Source of the DNA: Gammaproteobacteria bacterium
Lineage (GTDB): Bacteria; Pseudomonadota; Gammaproteobacteria; DSM-16500
DNA: 64,000 bases
Direction of reading: 5' to 3'
Assembly (NCBI GenBank): GCA_021324305.1
Contig: JAJPJI010000026.1
Location: 1 to 64,000, forward strand
Numbering within the stretch: position 1 is the stretch's first letter; each line of letters begins with the position of its first letter. This document shows positions 1 to 8,905 of the stretch, one piece after another. A model generated the notes under the pieces. That model saw only the letters and a program-made list of their open reading frames with translations, had not been told where the DNA came from and did no database searches. Both the position numbers and the translations under genes were made by a program.

Positions 1-525
1 AACATGCGGGATAATTTTTAGCAAGTAGTTGGGCGTTAATAAAGCCTTCCGAATGTCTTCAGTATTTAGAGTTTCATATTTATATCCCATGGAAGCGACC
101 GCCACATCGATATCTTCATAGTTTAGCCTTCCAACAAGGGTTTCATTAATAATTTTCAGACTAGGCTTGGCAAGTTTTTTTGGGAATCCCCAGATTTCCC
201 TTCCTGCAGCTATTGGCGCCTCGTCATCAAGATACATGGCATGAACATATGCGCCTCTTTTCCCCTGAAAAACGACTGGAATCACTTGTCCGGATTCCGT
301 ATAGTCTCCAAACCCGGTCGAATCAGGCATACGGATAAATTCAAATTTGACAATCGGCTCTGGTACCTCGAGCGGTTCAGGCACGACATCCCTCAGGATG
401 TCCAGATCTGTTTCATAAGTAACAACAAAGAATTCGCGATTTACAAAATGGTATGGGCCCCTGGGATAAGCAGGTCGAAACAATGGCATTGCAAATGCGT
501 TATTTTTAACTTCAGATTCTTTCAT
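1..525 (-). CDS. adc: Acetoacetate decarboxylase, 3' end cut by window edge
   Basis: The visible 175 codons encode the N-terminal part of an acetoacetate decarboxylase, which converts acetoacetate to acetone and CO2 through a lysine Schiff base. The reading frame starts at ATG 523-525 with an AAGGA ribosome site seven bases upstream. The segment '[12 protein letters not shown]' carries the two adjacent lysines that are the catalytic and pKa-perturbing residues of the family. The C-terminus runs off the left edge. It lies 42 bases downstream of the patatin-like lipase on the same strand, so the two are probably one transcript. In other proteobacteria this pair often neighbours 3-hydroxybutyrate dehydrogenase and serves polyhydroxybutyrate or ketone-body turnover; that gene would lie off the window. 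Family assignment is firm; the pathway role is inference. Confidence 0.93.
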   Translation of the reverse strand, partial: MKESEVKNNAFAMPLFRPAYPRGPYHFVNREFFVVTYETDLDILRDVVPEPLEVPEPIVKFEFIRMPDSTGFGDYTESGQVIPVVFQGKRGAYVHAMYLDDEAPIAAGREIWGFPKKLAKPSLKIINETLVGRLNYEDIDVAVASMGYKYETLNTEDIRKALLTPNYLLKIIPHV

Positions 526-567
526 GATAGTGTCCTTTTAGAAAATGTATATATTGCAAATCCGCTT

Positions 568-1740
568 TTATGACAATGGTTCATATGATAATAACTCATC
601 AAATAAACCTTCTTCCTTGACAGGATTTTCTGATAATTCATACAGGATCAAACCGATGTCATCCGGACACGGCTGATTCCATGGCGGGTTACGCATGCAT
701 TTACACACATCGTTATACCCGGATTTAATACGTTCATTGATTGTAGGCAATGAAAATTCATAATCCTTAGAAGACAATTCGGACAGTTTTCCTTTGAGAT
801 GAAAACGCGCAAGATGGATGACGCCGGTTTTCCCGAGTTCAAGTATGGGCTTAAGTCTTGGATCATTTTGCTTTTCTTTACTCAAACTTGCGCCCAATAC
901 CCTGATGGCATGCCTGAGATTATGGATATTTCGATACACATAAATTGCCTGTTTATGATGGCTAGAGTATGTAATTTCTTTTTGCCGCTTATAGACGGCA
1001 TCCATATTGGTCGGCCGCGTTCCGTAAGCGTCAAATAAATGCACCATGAAGCATAAATATTTTATTGGCTCATTTTCGCAAAGCAGCAAATTGAGTTGAG
1101 TGTTCGAATACAAACCGCCGTCCCAAAAGAATTCATTATCCACTTCAATCGCAGGAAATCCGGGAGGAAGAGCACAACTTGCCATGATATGTTCCGGCCT
1201 GATTGTCGTCTTTGTATTTTCAAAATAAACCAATTTACCGGTCGAAACACGCACCGCTCCAACACTAAGACGTATTTTCCTTTGATTAATCAGATCAAAA
1301 TCAACAAATTCCAGTAATGTCTTGCGTAATTCACTTGTATCGTAATAACTAAGCCGGTCAGCTGTGGTTTCAATACCAAACCAGGGATTGATTAATCGCG
1401 GCTTAAAAAATCCAGGCTGCCCTGATAGTGTAGTTAATTGCGCGCTATATTGATGCTGCATACGTTCCAGCATAATGTTATTGATAACATTCGGCACGCC
1501 AGGAATATTGGTGGCAATCTTATTCCAGAATGCTTCCAGTTGATTGAGTCGTTTCTCGGGCGGATTTCCGACTATGATGGCACTATTGATTGCACCAATG
1601 GATGTTCCTATCACCCAATCCGGATGTATATCATACTCACTCAAAGCCTTAAAAACGCCGACTTGATATGATCCTAGCGCACCGCCACCGTGCAGCAGAA
1701 ACACAGTTTTATCAAACGTGACTGGATTTTTATCTACCAT
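568..1740 (-). CDS. Patatin-like phospholipase
   Basis: This 390-residue protein is a patatin-family lipid acyl hydrolase, probably cytoplasmic because no signal peptide is seen. The oxyanion-hole glycine run 'GGGALG' is at residues 18-23, the nucleophile serine is in 'GTSIG' (Ser47) and the catalytic aspartate is in 'WDGG' (Asp207), giving the Ser-Asp dyad. The C-terminal third matches the extension typical of the patatin group found next to 3-hydroxybutyrate genes (Legionella PatD is one such protein). The start has an AAGGA site upstream. It is the first gene of a likely two-gene unit with acetoacetate decarboxylase. Whether the substrate is phospholipid or a storage polyester cannot be told from sequence. 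Confidence 0.92.
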   Translation of the reverse strand: MVDKNPVTFDKTVFLLHGGGALGSYQVGVFKALSEYDIHPDWVIGTSIGAINSAIIVGNPPEKRLNQLEAFWNKIATNIPGVPNVINNIMLERMQHQYSAQLTTLSGQPGFFKPRLINPWFGIETTADRLSYYDTSELRKTLLEFVDFDLINQRKIRLSVGAVRVSTGKLVYFENTKTTIRPEHIMASCALPPGFPAIEVDNEFFWDGGLYSNTQLNLLLCENEPIKYLCFMVHLFDAYGTRPTNMDAVYKRQKEITYSSHHKQAIYVYRNIHNLRHAIRVLGASLSKEKQNDPRLKPILELGKTGVIHLARFHLKGKLSELSSKDYEFSLPTINERIKSGYNDVCKCMRNPPWNQPCPDDIGLILYELSENPVKEEGLFDELLSYEPLS

Positions 1741-1999
1741 GGTCTATCCTTTTCATTCAAGGCATGGTGTTAGTATAACTCGAATTGTCATGCTCAGATA
1801 AAATGCCACGATGAATACGTCACACATCGACCATTTGCCAATCGATTTTATAAATGAAAATATACTCTTTCTTCTTGCAGAGTTTTTAGTGAAAAATATG
1901 TATATAAGTAAATGACCCTTTATTACTGGAATAATCACCAGTGATGATGGTAAAAAACCGGTATACTGATAGTAACGGGTAATAAATCAGGACGAATGA

Positions 2000-3775
2000 A
2001 TGTATCAGCCATATTTGTTATTCATTATTCTATTTATCACCATGGTATTACTCATCTGGCGCATATGGCGGTATGAAATAGTAGCGTTTATTGCCTTATT
2101 TTCCTCCTTGCTCACAGGTATTATCCCCTTCTCGCATGCTTTTATCGGATTTAGCAATTCAGCAGTCGCTCTGATCGCTGCCATCATGATTTTATCTAAA
2201 GCCATTTCAACAACCGGATTTATCCATCTTGCCACACGCTGGTTCAAAAATTTTTCAAATAGTATTGTCATGCACATTAGCCTGTTCACCATCACAGGAA
2301 CCATGCTGGCTTCCTTCATGAGTGCAATTGGCGCATTAGGAATTCTGATGCCGATCGCCATTCAAACATGCGTAGAACATAAACGATCGCCATCTCTTAT
2401 TCTGATGCCGCTTGCATTCGGAGCAGTTCTGGGTGAGCTGATGATGCAGATTTCGTCACCGGTAAGTATTATTATTTCTCAATACAGGCAACAAATCATC
2501 GGACAGCCATTCAATATATTTTCCATCACGCCCGTCGGCATCAGTGTTTCAGTGACAGGTATTCTGTTTATTTCGCTCATTGGCTGGCGATTGATGCCCA
2601 ATCGCGGAAAAAGCAAAAGTGAGGAAGAATTATTCCAGATTCCTGATTACATAACCGAAGTAAAATTGACCAAAGGTTCCCCATTCATAGATAAAACCGT
2701 TGGTGAGATGATAAGAGAGTCCAAGGCTGAATTTGACATAATTGCCCTGATTCACAGAGGTACCAAACGTTTCACTTTTTCAAAGCGTGAGGTTCTTCAT
2801 GCCAATGATATATTGATTGTTGAATCCGATCACGAAAATCTGGAAAAACTGATTATTGCAGGGAAGCTGAAATTAGCGAATGAAAAGCCCCTGACCACTT
2901 CATCCCTGTCTTCTGAAGAAATCAAGCTTATTGAAGCTGTTGTTGCCCCTGGCTCTGACATTATTTCGCAATCAGCCAAGATGATGCATCTGCGTTCAAG
3001 ATATTCAATTAACTTATTTGCTATCTCACGTAAAGGAGCAGAATTCAGACAGAACATCAATGAAGTTCGCTGGCAGGAAGGTGACGTTGTTTTGCTGCAA
3101 GGCAATGCTGATACCATACAAGAAACCATTGTCAGCCTTGGGCTCGTCCCTCTTGCTGAACGTGAGTTTCAAATCGGCATGATCAAGAATGACTATATAT
3201 TGATTGTCACTTATCTGGGCGCTGTCATGCTTTCTGCTATGAATATTTTACCGGCTGCTATTGCATTCGTATTGGCAGTTCTCATTTTATGTTTATTCAA
3301 TGTTATTCCATACAGGATTATTTATAAAAGTATTGACTGGAGCATTATCTTTCTTTTGGGAGCAATCATACCGTTAGGTGATGCAATGCAATCAACCGGC
3401 GCTTCAGACCTGATTACACATCACTTTATCTCGCTTGCGTACAATTACCCGCCGGTCATCATACTAATATTAATCATGCTATTGACCATGCTAATCTCAA
3501 ATTTGATGAATTTCATTATCGCCGCTATAGTGATGGCACCGGTTTCATTCCATATCGCGCAAGCCCTGCATATCAATGTCGATGCATTTCTGATAGCGAT
3601 AATTGTTTCTTCAGTATGTGCATTTCTGACACCCATTGCCCATAAATCCAATCTTATCGTATATAATCCCGGCAAATACAAATTCCATGATTACCTGCGC
3701 CTGGGTCTGCCTCTGGAAATAATCGTCATTATATCGTCCATACCCGTTATTTTATGGATGTGGCCGTTACGATAA
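2000..3775 (+). CDS. SLC13/DASS-type anion permease with RCK_C domains
   Basis: This 591-residue inner-membrane transporter belongs to the SLC13/CitM-like ion transporter superfamily. Hydrophobic helices occupy roughly residues 1-205 and 395-590. Between them lies a soluble insert of about 190 residues containing two TrkA-C (RCK_C) regulatory domains, each with the pattern of a short strand, 'L' helix and 'D/E-G/N-D' turn ('HANDILIVE', 'QEGDVVLLQG'). Proteins with this layout carry sulfate, dicarboxylate or other anions; the substrate is not predictable here. The start ATG has an AGGA site at 1989-1992. It is convergent with the universal stress protein gene 41 bases downstream. Confidence 0.9.
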   Translation: MYQPYLLFIILFITMVLLIWRIWRYEIVAFIALFSSLLTGIIPFSHAFIGFSNSAVALIAAIMILSKAISTTGFIHLATRWFKNFSNSIVMHISLFTITGTMLASFMSAIGALGILMPIAIQTCVEHKRSPSLILMPLAFGAVLGELMMQISSPVSIIISQYRQQIIGQPFNIFSITPVGISVSVTGILFISLIGWRLMPNRGKSKSEEELFQIPDYITEVKLTKGSPFIDKTVGEMIRESKAEFDIIALIHRGTKRFTFSKREVLHANDILIVESDHENLEKLIIAGKLKLANEKPLTTSSLSSEEIKLIEAVVAPGSDIISQSAKMMHLRSRYSINLFAISRKGAEFRQNINEVRWQEGDVVLLQGNADTIQETIVSLGLVPLAEREFQIGMIKNDYILIVTYLGAVMLSAMNILPAAIAFVLAVLILCLFNVIPYRIIYKSIDWSIIFLLGAIIPLGDAMQSTGASDLITHHFISLAYNYPPVIILILIMLLTMLISNLMNFIIAAIVMAPVSFHIAQALHINVDAFLIAIIVSSVCAFLTPIAHKSNLIVYNPGKYKFHDYLRLGLPLEIIVIISSIPVILWMWPLR

Positions 3776-3816
3776 ATGCAATGATGATACCAAGAGTAGA
3801 CTGAGCTATACTGTCT

Positions 3817-4266
3817 CTAGTCTTCACCATGGATTAACTGGACTGGAACATCTGCGTTTCGAACCACTTCCTCTGCCACACTTCCCAATAGCAAACGTGA
3901 AATCCCGCTGCGTCCATGCGTCCCAAGGATGATTAAATCCGCCTCCCAATCATGCGCCTCGGATAAAATCTTTTCGGAGATATGATCATTCGAGTCAATT
4001 ACTTCAACTAGCTTGCTCTCAACCTGTCCATAGTTTTTTTTGGCAGCGGCAGTCATTTTGTTTAACAAAGACTGTCCCTTTTTTCGTACTTTCTCTTCAT
4101 GTTGTTTAAAATCAACATGAATACCTTCGCCGCCAGGGATGAACTCGTCAGCCACATAAATTATTCGTAATTTAGCTTGCTGATCCTTGGCAAGCTTGAC
4201 GGCTTCCTGTAAAGCTTGTTTTGAAATAGCATCATCAGAAACCGCAACAAGAATGCGTGTATACAT
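3817..4266 (-). CDS. Universal stress protein, UspA family
   Basis: This is a 149-residue single-domain universal stress protein. The C-terminal nucleotide-binding signature G-x2-G-x9-G-S is visible in 'GTHGRSGISRLLLGS', followed by the usual 'AEEVVRNADVPV' end, so it is of the ATP-binding type. A longer reading from 4290 is open, but the ATG at 4264-4266 has an AGGGGA site seven bases upstream and gives the family's normal start (residues 'MYTRILVAV'), so that start is preferred. Such proteins modulate stress survival; the specific target is unknown. Confidence 0.92.
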   Translation of the reverse strand: MYTRILVAVSDDAISKQALQEAVKLAKDQQAKLRIIYVADEFIPGGEGIHVDFKQHEEKVRKKGQSLLNKMTAAAKKNYGQVESKLVEVIDSNDHISEKILSEAHDWEADLIILGTHGRSGISRLLLGSVAEEVVRNADVPVQLIHGED

Positions 4267-4538
4267 AGATATTCCCCTGGAGACATTCAAGTTATTATTT
4301 AATTATAACATGTTAATTAAAGTTTAATATTATCAAATAAGTGCTGGTTATATTTAATAATTTAATTTAAGTTTAACTTTCAGCCTTCGGATGCTGGCGA
4401 AGTACCGCGCACCCTGCTGAAATTATCTCTTCGTGAATTCCTGGTGCAAAATCAGATCAAAAGTCGGCCTGGAAGAATACGAGTTCATGCATCTTATGTT
4501 ATTGTATAGGATCCTATTTCACCTGAAGGAACACTGGT

Positions 4539-5951
4539 TTGCATATCCGGTTATTCTGCTTATTATGGTGCGTACTCAGTCTGACAAGTTGTGTTTATTA
4601 TGGTGATTTACACACTAAAGCCAAGCCATTCTCCACAACCGATCTGAATACTAGCCATCTTTATAATGCAAAACCAGGAATAACCTCCACCGAATGGTGG
4701 AACAGGTTTCATGATCCAGAGCTCAATCTCCTCATAAGCAGTGCGATTGCAGGTTCACCTGACATGCAAATCGCTGAATCCAGAGTCAGGCGCGCTCAAG
4801 CCATTGTTGAGGGCGCAACCGCACCGCTTTGGCCCTCTATTGATTTTAGTGGGTATATTCAACGGCAAAAACTCAGCGAATTCGGTTTAATACCGCCGCC
4901 GTTTAATGGTCGCACCTTTAATATCGGAGAGTTGGGATTCAATTTAAATTATGATTTCGATTTTTGGGGCAAAAACCGGCAAATACTTGCCTCCCGAATC
5001 AGTGAAAAATGCGCCAGCCAGGCTGACCTCGCCCAGGCCCGCCTCATTCTTTCTGCTGCCGTGGCAGATACCTATTTCCAGTTATTAAATAATCAGGCCC
5101 AGCAACAGCTTGCCCTGGAAAATTTGCAGCTTACCCGGGAAATTTCTGACATTGTGTTAGAACGCGCACGTCATGGCATAGAATCTGATATCCCCGTTAA
5201 AACAGCACTCGCCAATGTTCAATTAGCAAGATTGTCGGTCGATCAGTACAGGCAGGCTGAAATGCTGGCGCAAAATCAGTTAGCGATATTATTGGGGAAA
5301 AATCCTTTCGCCACCACAATCATTACTCATCATTTTACCTATCATAAACAGCATGTATCACTGGCAAGATCCCTGCCTGCCAATTTGCTCGCTCAGCGGC
5401 CAGATATTTATGCTGCGAAATTGCGCGCCGAAGCCGCCGCTCATGAAATTAACGTCGCAAAGTCACGGTTTTTTCCGAATATCAGCCTGACATCATTATT
5501 CAGTTATGAAAGTGTGGGGCTGGGTCATCTTTTTGATGTTGCCTCACAAAATAATGCGATTACTGGCGCCGTCGATTTACCAATTTTTGATGCAGGAGCG
5601 CGACGTGCGAATCTGGGTGTTAAATCTGCTGAATACGATATGGCTGTTAACAGCTACAACCAGACAGTTTTAAACGCGCTTCGCGAAGTGGCTGATCAGT
5701 TAGCCATTATGAACACCGTTAAAAACCAATTACGAGCACAGGATAGAGCGCTGCAGGCAACCGAGCATAATTACAAATTATTTAATTCGCGTTATAATCA
5801 CGGTATTGTTGATTATGTTCAAGTTCTTGAAATTAAGCAATTATTGCTACAATATCATGCAACGCAGCTTGATTTGCAAACACGTCATCTTCGGGCTGTG
5901 GTAGGAGTATTAAAAGCACTGGGTGGAAATGAAATGTCTGAGCAAGGATAG
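4539..5951 (+). CDS. Outer-membrane efflux lipoprotein, NodT/OprM family
   Basis: The 470-residue product is a TolC-like outer membrane factor of the NodT/OprM lipoprotein type. A lipoprotein signal ends in the lipobox 'LTSC' near residue 18. Two outer-membrane efflux repeats follow, with the characteristic 'LLAQRPDI' segment between the halves and 'NYKLFNSRYNHGIVDYVQVL' near the end. The start is a TTG codon (4539-4541) with GAAGGA eight bases upstream; no ATG gives a signal peptide. The stop is two bases before the adaptor gene, so it is the first gene of a three-gene efflux operon. Confidence 0.93.
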   Translation: MHIRLFCLLWCVLSLTSCVYYGDLHTKAKPFSTTDLNTSHLYNAKPGITSTEWWNRFHDPELNLLISSAIAGSPDMQIAESRVRRAQAIVEGATAPLWPSIDFSGYIQRQKLSEFGLIPPPFNGRTFNIGELGFNLNYDFDFWGKNRQILASRISEKCASQADLAQARLILSAAVADTYFQLLNNQAQQQLALENLQLTREISDIVLERARHGIESDIPVKTALANVQLARLSVDQYRQAEMLAQNQLAILLGKNPFATTIITHHFTYHKQHVSLARSLPANLLAQRPDIYAAKLRAEAAAHEINVAKSRFFPNISLTSLFSYESVGLGHLFDVASQNNAITGAVDLPIFDAGARRANLGVKSAEYDMAVNSYNQTVLNALREVADQLAIMNTVKNQLRAQDRALQATEHNYKLFNSRYNHGIVDYVQVLEIKQLLLQYHATQLDLQTRHLRAVVGVLKALGGNEMSEQG

Positions 5952-5953
5952 CC

Positions 5954-7300
5954 ATGACTGGAACATCAACACCTTCAAATCATTCCAAACCCTCTGATAC
6001 CGGCTATCCCACGCCTGTTACATTAAAAAAGCGCAAGTTTGCCACTTTCATGCTCGCCGGCATTTTCCTGGTTATCGGTTTAATCTGGCTTGTTTATTAT
6101 CTTGTATGGGGACAGTTCGAAGTCTACACCGATGATGCCTATGTCAATGGTAATCTTGTGCAAGTCATGGCTCAGGTACCTGGAACTGTGGTAGAAATCA
6201 ATGGAGATGATACATATCTTGTGAACAAAGGGCAGCAGATAGCCAAGCTTGACCCTTCCGACATGAAAATCGCGTTCCAGCATGCACAAGCCGAGTTAGC
6301 TCAAACGGTGCGGCAAGTACGCCAGGCATACGAAACTGCAGATCAAGCTCAGGCAACTTTAATCTTACGGCACGCTGACCTGGTAAAAGCACAGCTCGAT
6401 CTCAAACGCCGCACAGGGTTATTAGGTGAAAAAGCCATTTCACGTGAAGAATTACAACATTACCAGACTGCGCTTGATACAGCGCAAGCCCAATATAATT
6501 ACGCCTTGCACAATCTGCACGCGGCACAGGCTTTGGTGGACAATTCTCATCTTTATACGCATCCACAAGTAGAACGTGCAAAAGCGAATTTCAAAACAGC
6601 ATATCTGAATCTGGTACGAACAACGATTATCGCACCCGTGACAGGCTATATCGCCAAACGCAGCATCCAGGTTGGACAACAGGTTACTGTCAACACTCCC
6701 ATGCTTGCTATCGTTCCGCTCAGTGATGTGTGGGTCGATGCGAACTACAAGGAATCACAACTGAGCGAAATCCGAATCGGACAGCCCGTCATCCTGACTG
6801 CAGATGCCTATTCCAACATCACTTATCACGGTAAAGTCGTCGGCTTGAATGCTGGTACAGGCAGTGCATTCTCATTGCTTCCAGCGCAAAACGCGACCGG
6901 CAACTGGATCAAGATCGTGCAACGCCTGCCGGTTCGTATCAGCCTGCTTGCTGACGAACTTAAAAGAAATCCCCTGCAAATCGGCTTGTCGATGCGGGTC
7001 ACCACAAATATACATGATACGAGTGGAAGCAGACTGGCGACAACCGCATCATCCAAACCTGTCTATTTCACAGATGTCTACACCAGGCAGCTTGCCGATG
7101 CTGATAGGTTAATTAACAGGATACTCAGGGATAACTCACCAGATATCTATATGTCCGCATCCGGATTTCCTGATCATCCTGCCCCTTGCTACCCCGCCAA
7201 ACCTTCTTTGATCAATTCAGCTTTCACGAATCCAGCCGAAGAAATTTCGCAATTGCTTGCTGCCCGAAGGTTGATGCCCAAGGAGTGGATCAGTGCATAA
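5954..7300 (+). CDS. emrA: HlyD-family efflux adaptor, EmrA-like
   Basis: This 448-residue periplasmic adaptor has one N-terminal transmembrane helix (about residues 28-50), then the lipoyl/barrel-sandwich start 'YTDDAYVNGN' and the 'QVPGTV' strand typical of EmrA, a coiled-coil hairpin (about 95-220), and the second half-lipoyl segment 'TIIAPVTGYIAKRSIQVGQQ'. The start has an AAGGA site. It couples the EmrB-type transporter in the inner membrane to the outer-membrane factor encoded just upstream. After the usual EmrA end there is an extra tail of about 60-70 residues rich in Pro and Asn without recognised motifs. Confidence 0.92.
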   Translation: MTGTSTPSNHSKPSDTGYPTPVTLKKRKFATFMLAGIFLVIGLIWLVYYLVWGQFEVYTDDAYVNGNLVQVMAQVPGTVVEINGDDTYLVNKGQQIAKLDPSDMKIAFQHAQAELAQTVRQVRQAYETADQAQATLILRHADLVKAQLDLKRRTGLLGEKAISREELQHYQTALDTAQAQYNYALHNLHAAQALVDNSHLYTHPQVERAKANFKTAYLNLVRTTIIAPVTGYIAKRSIQVGQQVTVNTPMLAIVPLSDVWVDANYKESQLSEIRIGQPVILTADAYSNITYHGKVVGLNAGTGSAFSLLPAQNATGNWIKIVQRLPVRISLLADELKRNPLQIGLSMRVTTNIHDTSGSRLATTASSKPVYFTDVYTRQLADADRLINRILRDNSPDIYMSASGFPDHPAPCYPAKPSLINSAFTNPAEEISQLLAARRLMPKEWISA

Positions 7301-7346
7301 TGATATGAGATCCGGAAACCAGATTACTTGACATGAGAGAAACCAC

Positions 7347-8879
7347 ATGGATGTGTTCCCACCACTCAAAGGCAGCCGGTTAATCCTGCTTACGCTATCC
7401 TTGTCACTCGGCATTTTCATGAACGTTCTCGATGTCTCCATCGCCAATGTTGCTATTCCAACGATAGCAGGCGATCTGGCCGTCAGCCCGGATAATGGCA
7501 CATGGGTTATCACTTCATTCGCTGTCAGCCAGGCAATCATGCTGCCTTTGACCGGGTGGCTTGCCCGTCGTTTTGGTGAAATACGATTATATGTGCTTTC
7601 AACCATTTTATTTACACTGGCATCTGTCCTGTGCGGATTATCAGTAAACCTGCCCATGTTGATTATTTTCCGTGTCATTCAGGGCGCAGTCTCCGGGCCT
7701 ATGATTCCGCTTTCCCAAAGCATACTCCTCGCAAATTATCCCGATGAGAAAAAGGGCTTCGCGACCGGTGTATGGGCAATGACTGCGGTCGTTGGACCCA
7801 TTTTTGGGCCAATTATGGGGGGTTGGATTACTGATAACTATACATGGCCATGGATATTTTACATTAATCTCCCTGTTGGTATTTTTAGTGCTGTATTTAC
7901 GTGGATCACACTTACCGGCAGAGAAACAAAAACCGTAAAAACATCAATCGATATCGTCGGTCTCATTTTATTAATTATCGGCGTTGGCTGTCTGCAAGTA
8001 TTGCTGGATAAAGGAAATGATCTGGACTGGTTTCATTCCAATCTCATTCTTGCCTTGACTATCATCTCGACCATAGCCCTTAGCTTTTTGGTTGTCTGGG
8101 AACTCACCGATAAAACACCAATTATTGATTTGACATTGTTTACTGGAAGAAATTTCACAATTGGCACGATAGCCTTAACATTGGGGTATTTTGTCTATTT
8201 TTCCAATGTCGTCATTTTTCCCTTATGGCTGCAAACACAAATGGGATATACCCCGACCTGGGCAGGACTCGCTGCTGCTCCAGTGGGAATTTTGCCGTTT
8301 TTCCTGACACCCTTTGTTGGCAATTATATGGGCAAATTTGATTTGCGCATCATTATCAGTGTTGGCTTCCTTGTGTTTGCATTCACATCTTTCTGGCAAT
8401 CAAACTTTTATACCGGGATTGGATTTAAACAACTGGTTCAACCACGATTTGTGCAAGGATTAGGAATTACATTTTTCTTCACGCCATTAATTTCCATTGT
8501 CATATCCGGACTCCCTCCACAGCGCATCGCGAGCGCACTCGGTCTTGCAAATTTCTTTCGTATTCTGGGCGGCAGCTTCGGTACATCGTTGAGTATCACC
8601 ATGTGGGACAGACGCGAAGCGTTCCATCACAGCCGTCTGGTTGAACAAATCAATCAATTTAATCCTGTCAGCAACTCGGCACTGGATCATCTGAATGCAT
8701 TGGGATTAAGTAAACATCAAGGTTTTGAAATGATCAACAACACAATCACCAACCAGTCATTCATGCTATCAACGGATGATATCTTTTGGTTGTCGGGCTG
8801 GATATTTGTCTGCCTTCTTGTCATTATCTGGTTCACCAAGCCGCCATTTCTAGCCACCAAGAGAATGGCTGCTGAATAA
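7347..8879 (+). CDS. emrB: DHA2-family MFS drug transporter, EmrB-like
   Basis: This 510-residue inner-membrane proton antiporter belongs to the 14-helix DHA2 family. The motif A region 'GWLARRFGEIRLYVLS', the first helix 'DVSIANVAIPTIAGDL' and the motif C stretch 'AVVGPIFGPIMGGWITDNY' are all visible. It follows the adaptor gene by 46 bases and completes a tripartite pump with the NodT-type channel and the HlyD-type adaptor. The exported compound is unknown; the family usually exports hydrophobic toxins, fatty acids or uncouplers. Confidence 0.94.
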   Translation: MDVFPPLKGSRLILLTLSLSLGIFMNVLDVSIANVAIPTIAGDLAVSPDNGTWVITSFAVSQAIMLPLTGWLARRFGEIRLYVLSTILFTLASVLCGLSVNLPMLIIFRVIQGAVSGPMIPLSQSILLANYPDEKKGFATGVWAMTAVVGPIFGPIMGGWITDNYTWPWIFYINLPVGIFSAVFTWITLTGRETKTVKTSIDIVGLILLIIGVGCLQVLLDKGNDLDWFHSNLILALTIISTIALSFLVVWELTDKTPIIDLTLFTGRNFTIGTIALTLGYFVYFSNVVIFPLWLQTQMGYTPTWAGLAAAPVGILPFFLTPFVGNYMGKFDLRIIISVGFLVFAFTSFWQSNFYTGIGFKQLVQPRFVQGLGITFFFTPLISIVISGLPPQRIASALGLANFFRILGGSFGTSLSITMWDRREAFHHSRLVEQINQFNPVSNSALDHLNALGLSKHQGFEMINNTITNQSFMLSTDDIFWLSGWIFVCLLVIIWFTKPPFLATKRMAAE

Positions 8880-8905
8880 GGATTAGCATATTTAAGGAAA
8901 CCCTC

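Noticed and set aside
241-573. Open frame of 110 codons on the + strand at the left end
   Set aside because: It lies antisense to acetoacetate decarboxylase, whose catalytic motif is clear on the - strand; it is a shadow frame.
1753-1938. Open frame of 61 codons on the - strand between the lipase and the permease
   Set aside because: It has no ribosome site, no recognisable features, and lies where divergent promoters are expected.
4366-4509. A stop-free stretch of 47 codons on the + strand before the efflux operon, with a basic 'KSRPGRIRVHA' segment
   Set aside because: It has no start codon or ribosome site and I cannot match it to a family. It may be the remnant of a lost gene, but this cannot be supported.
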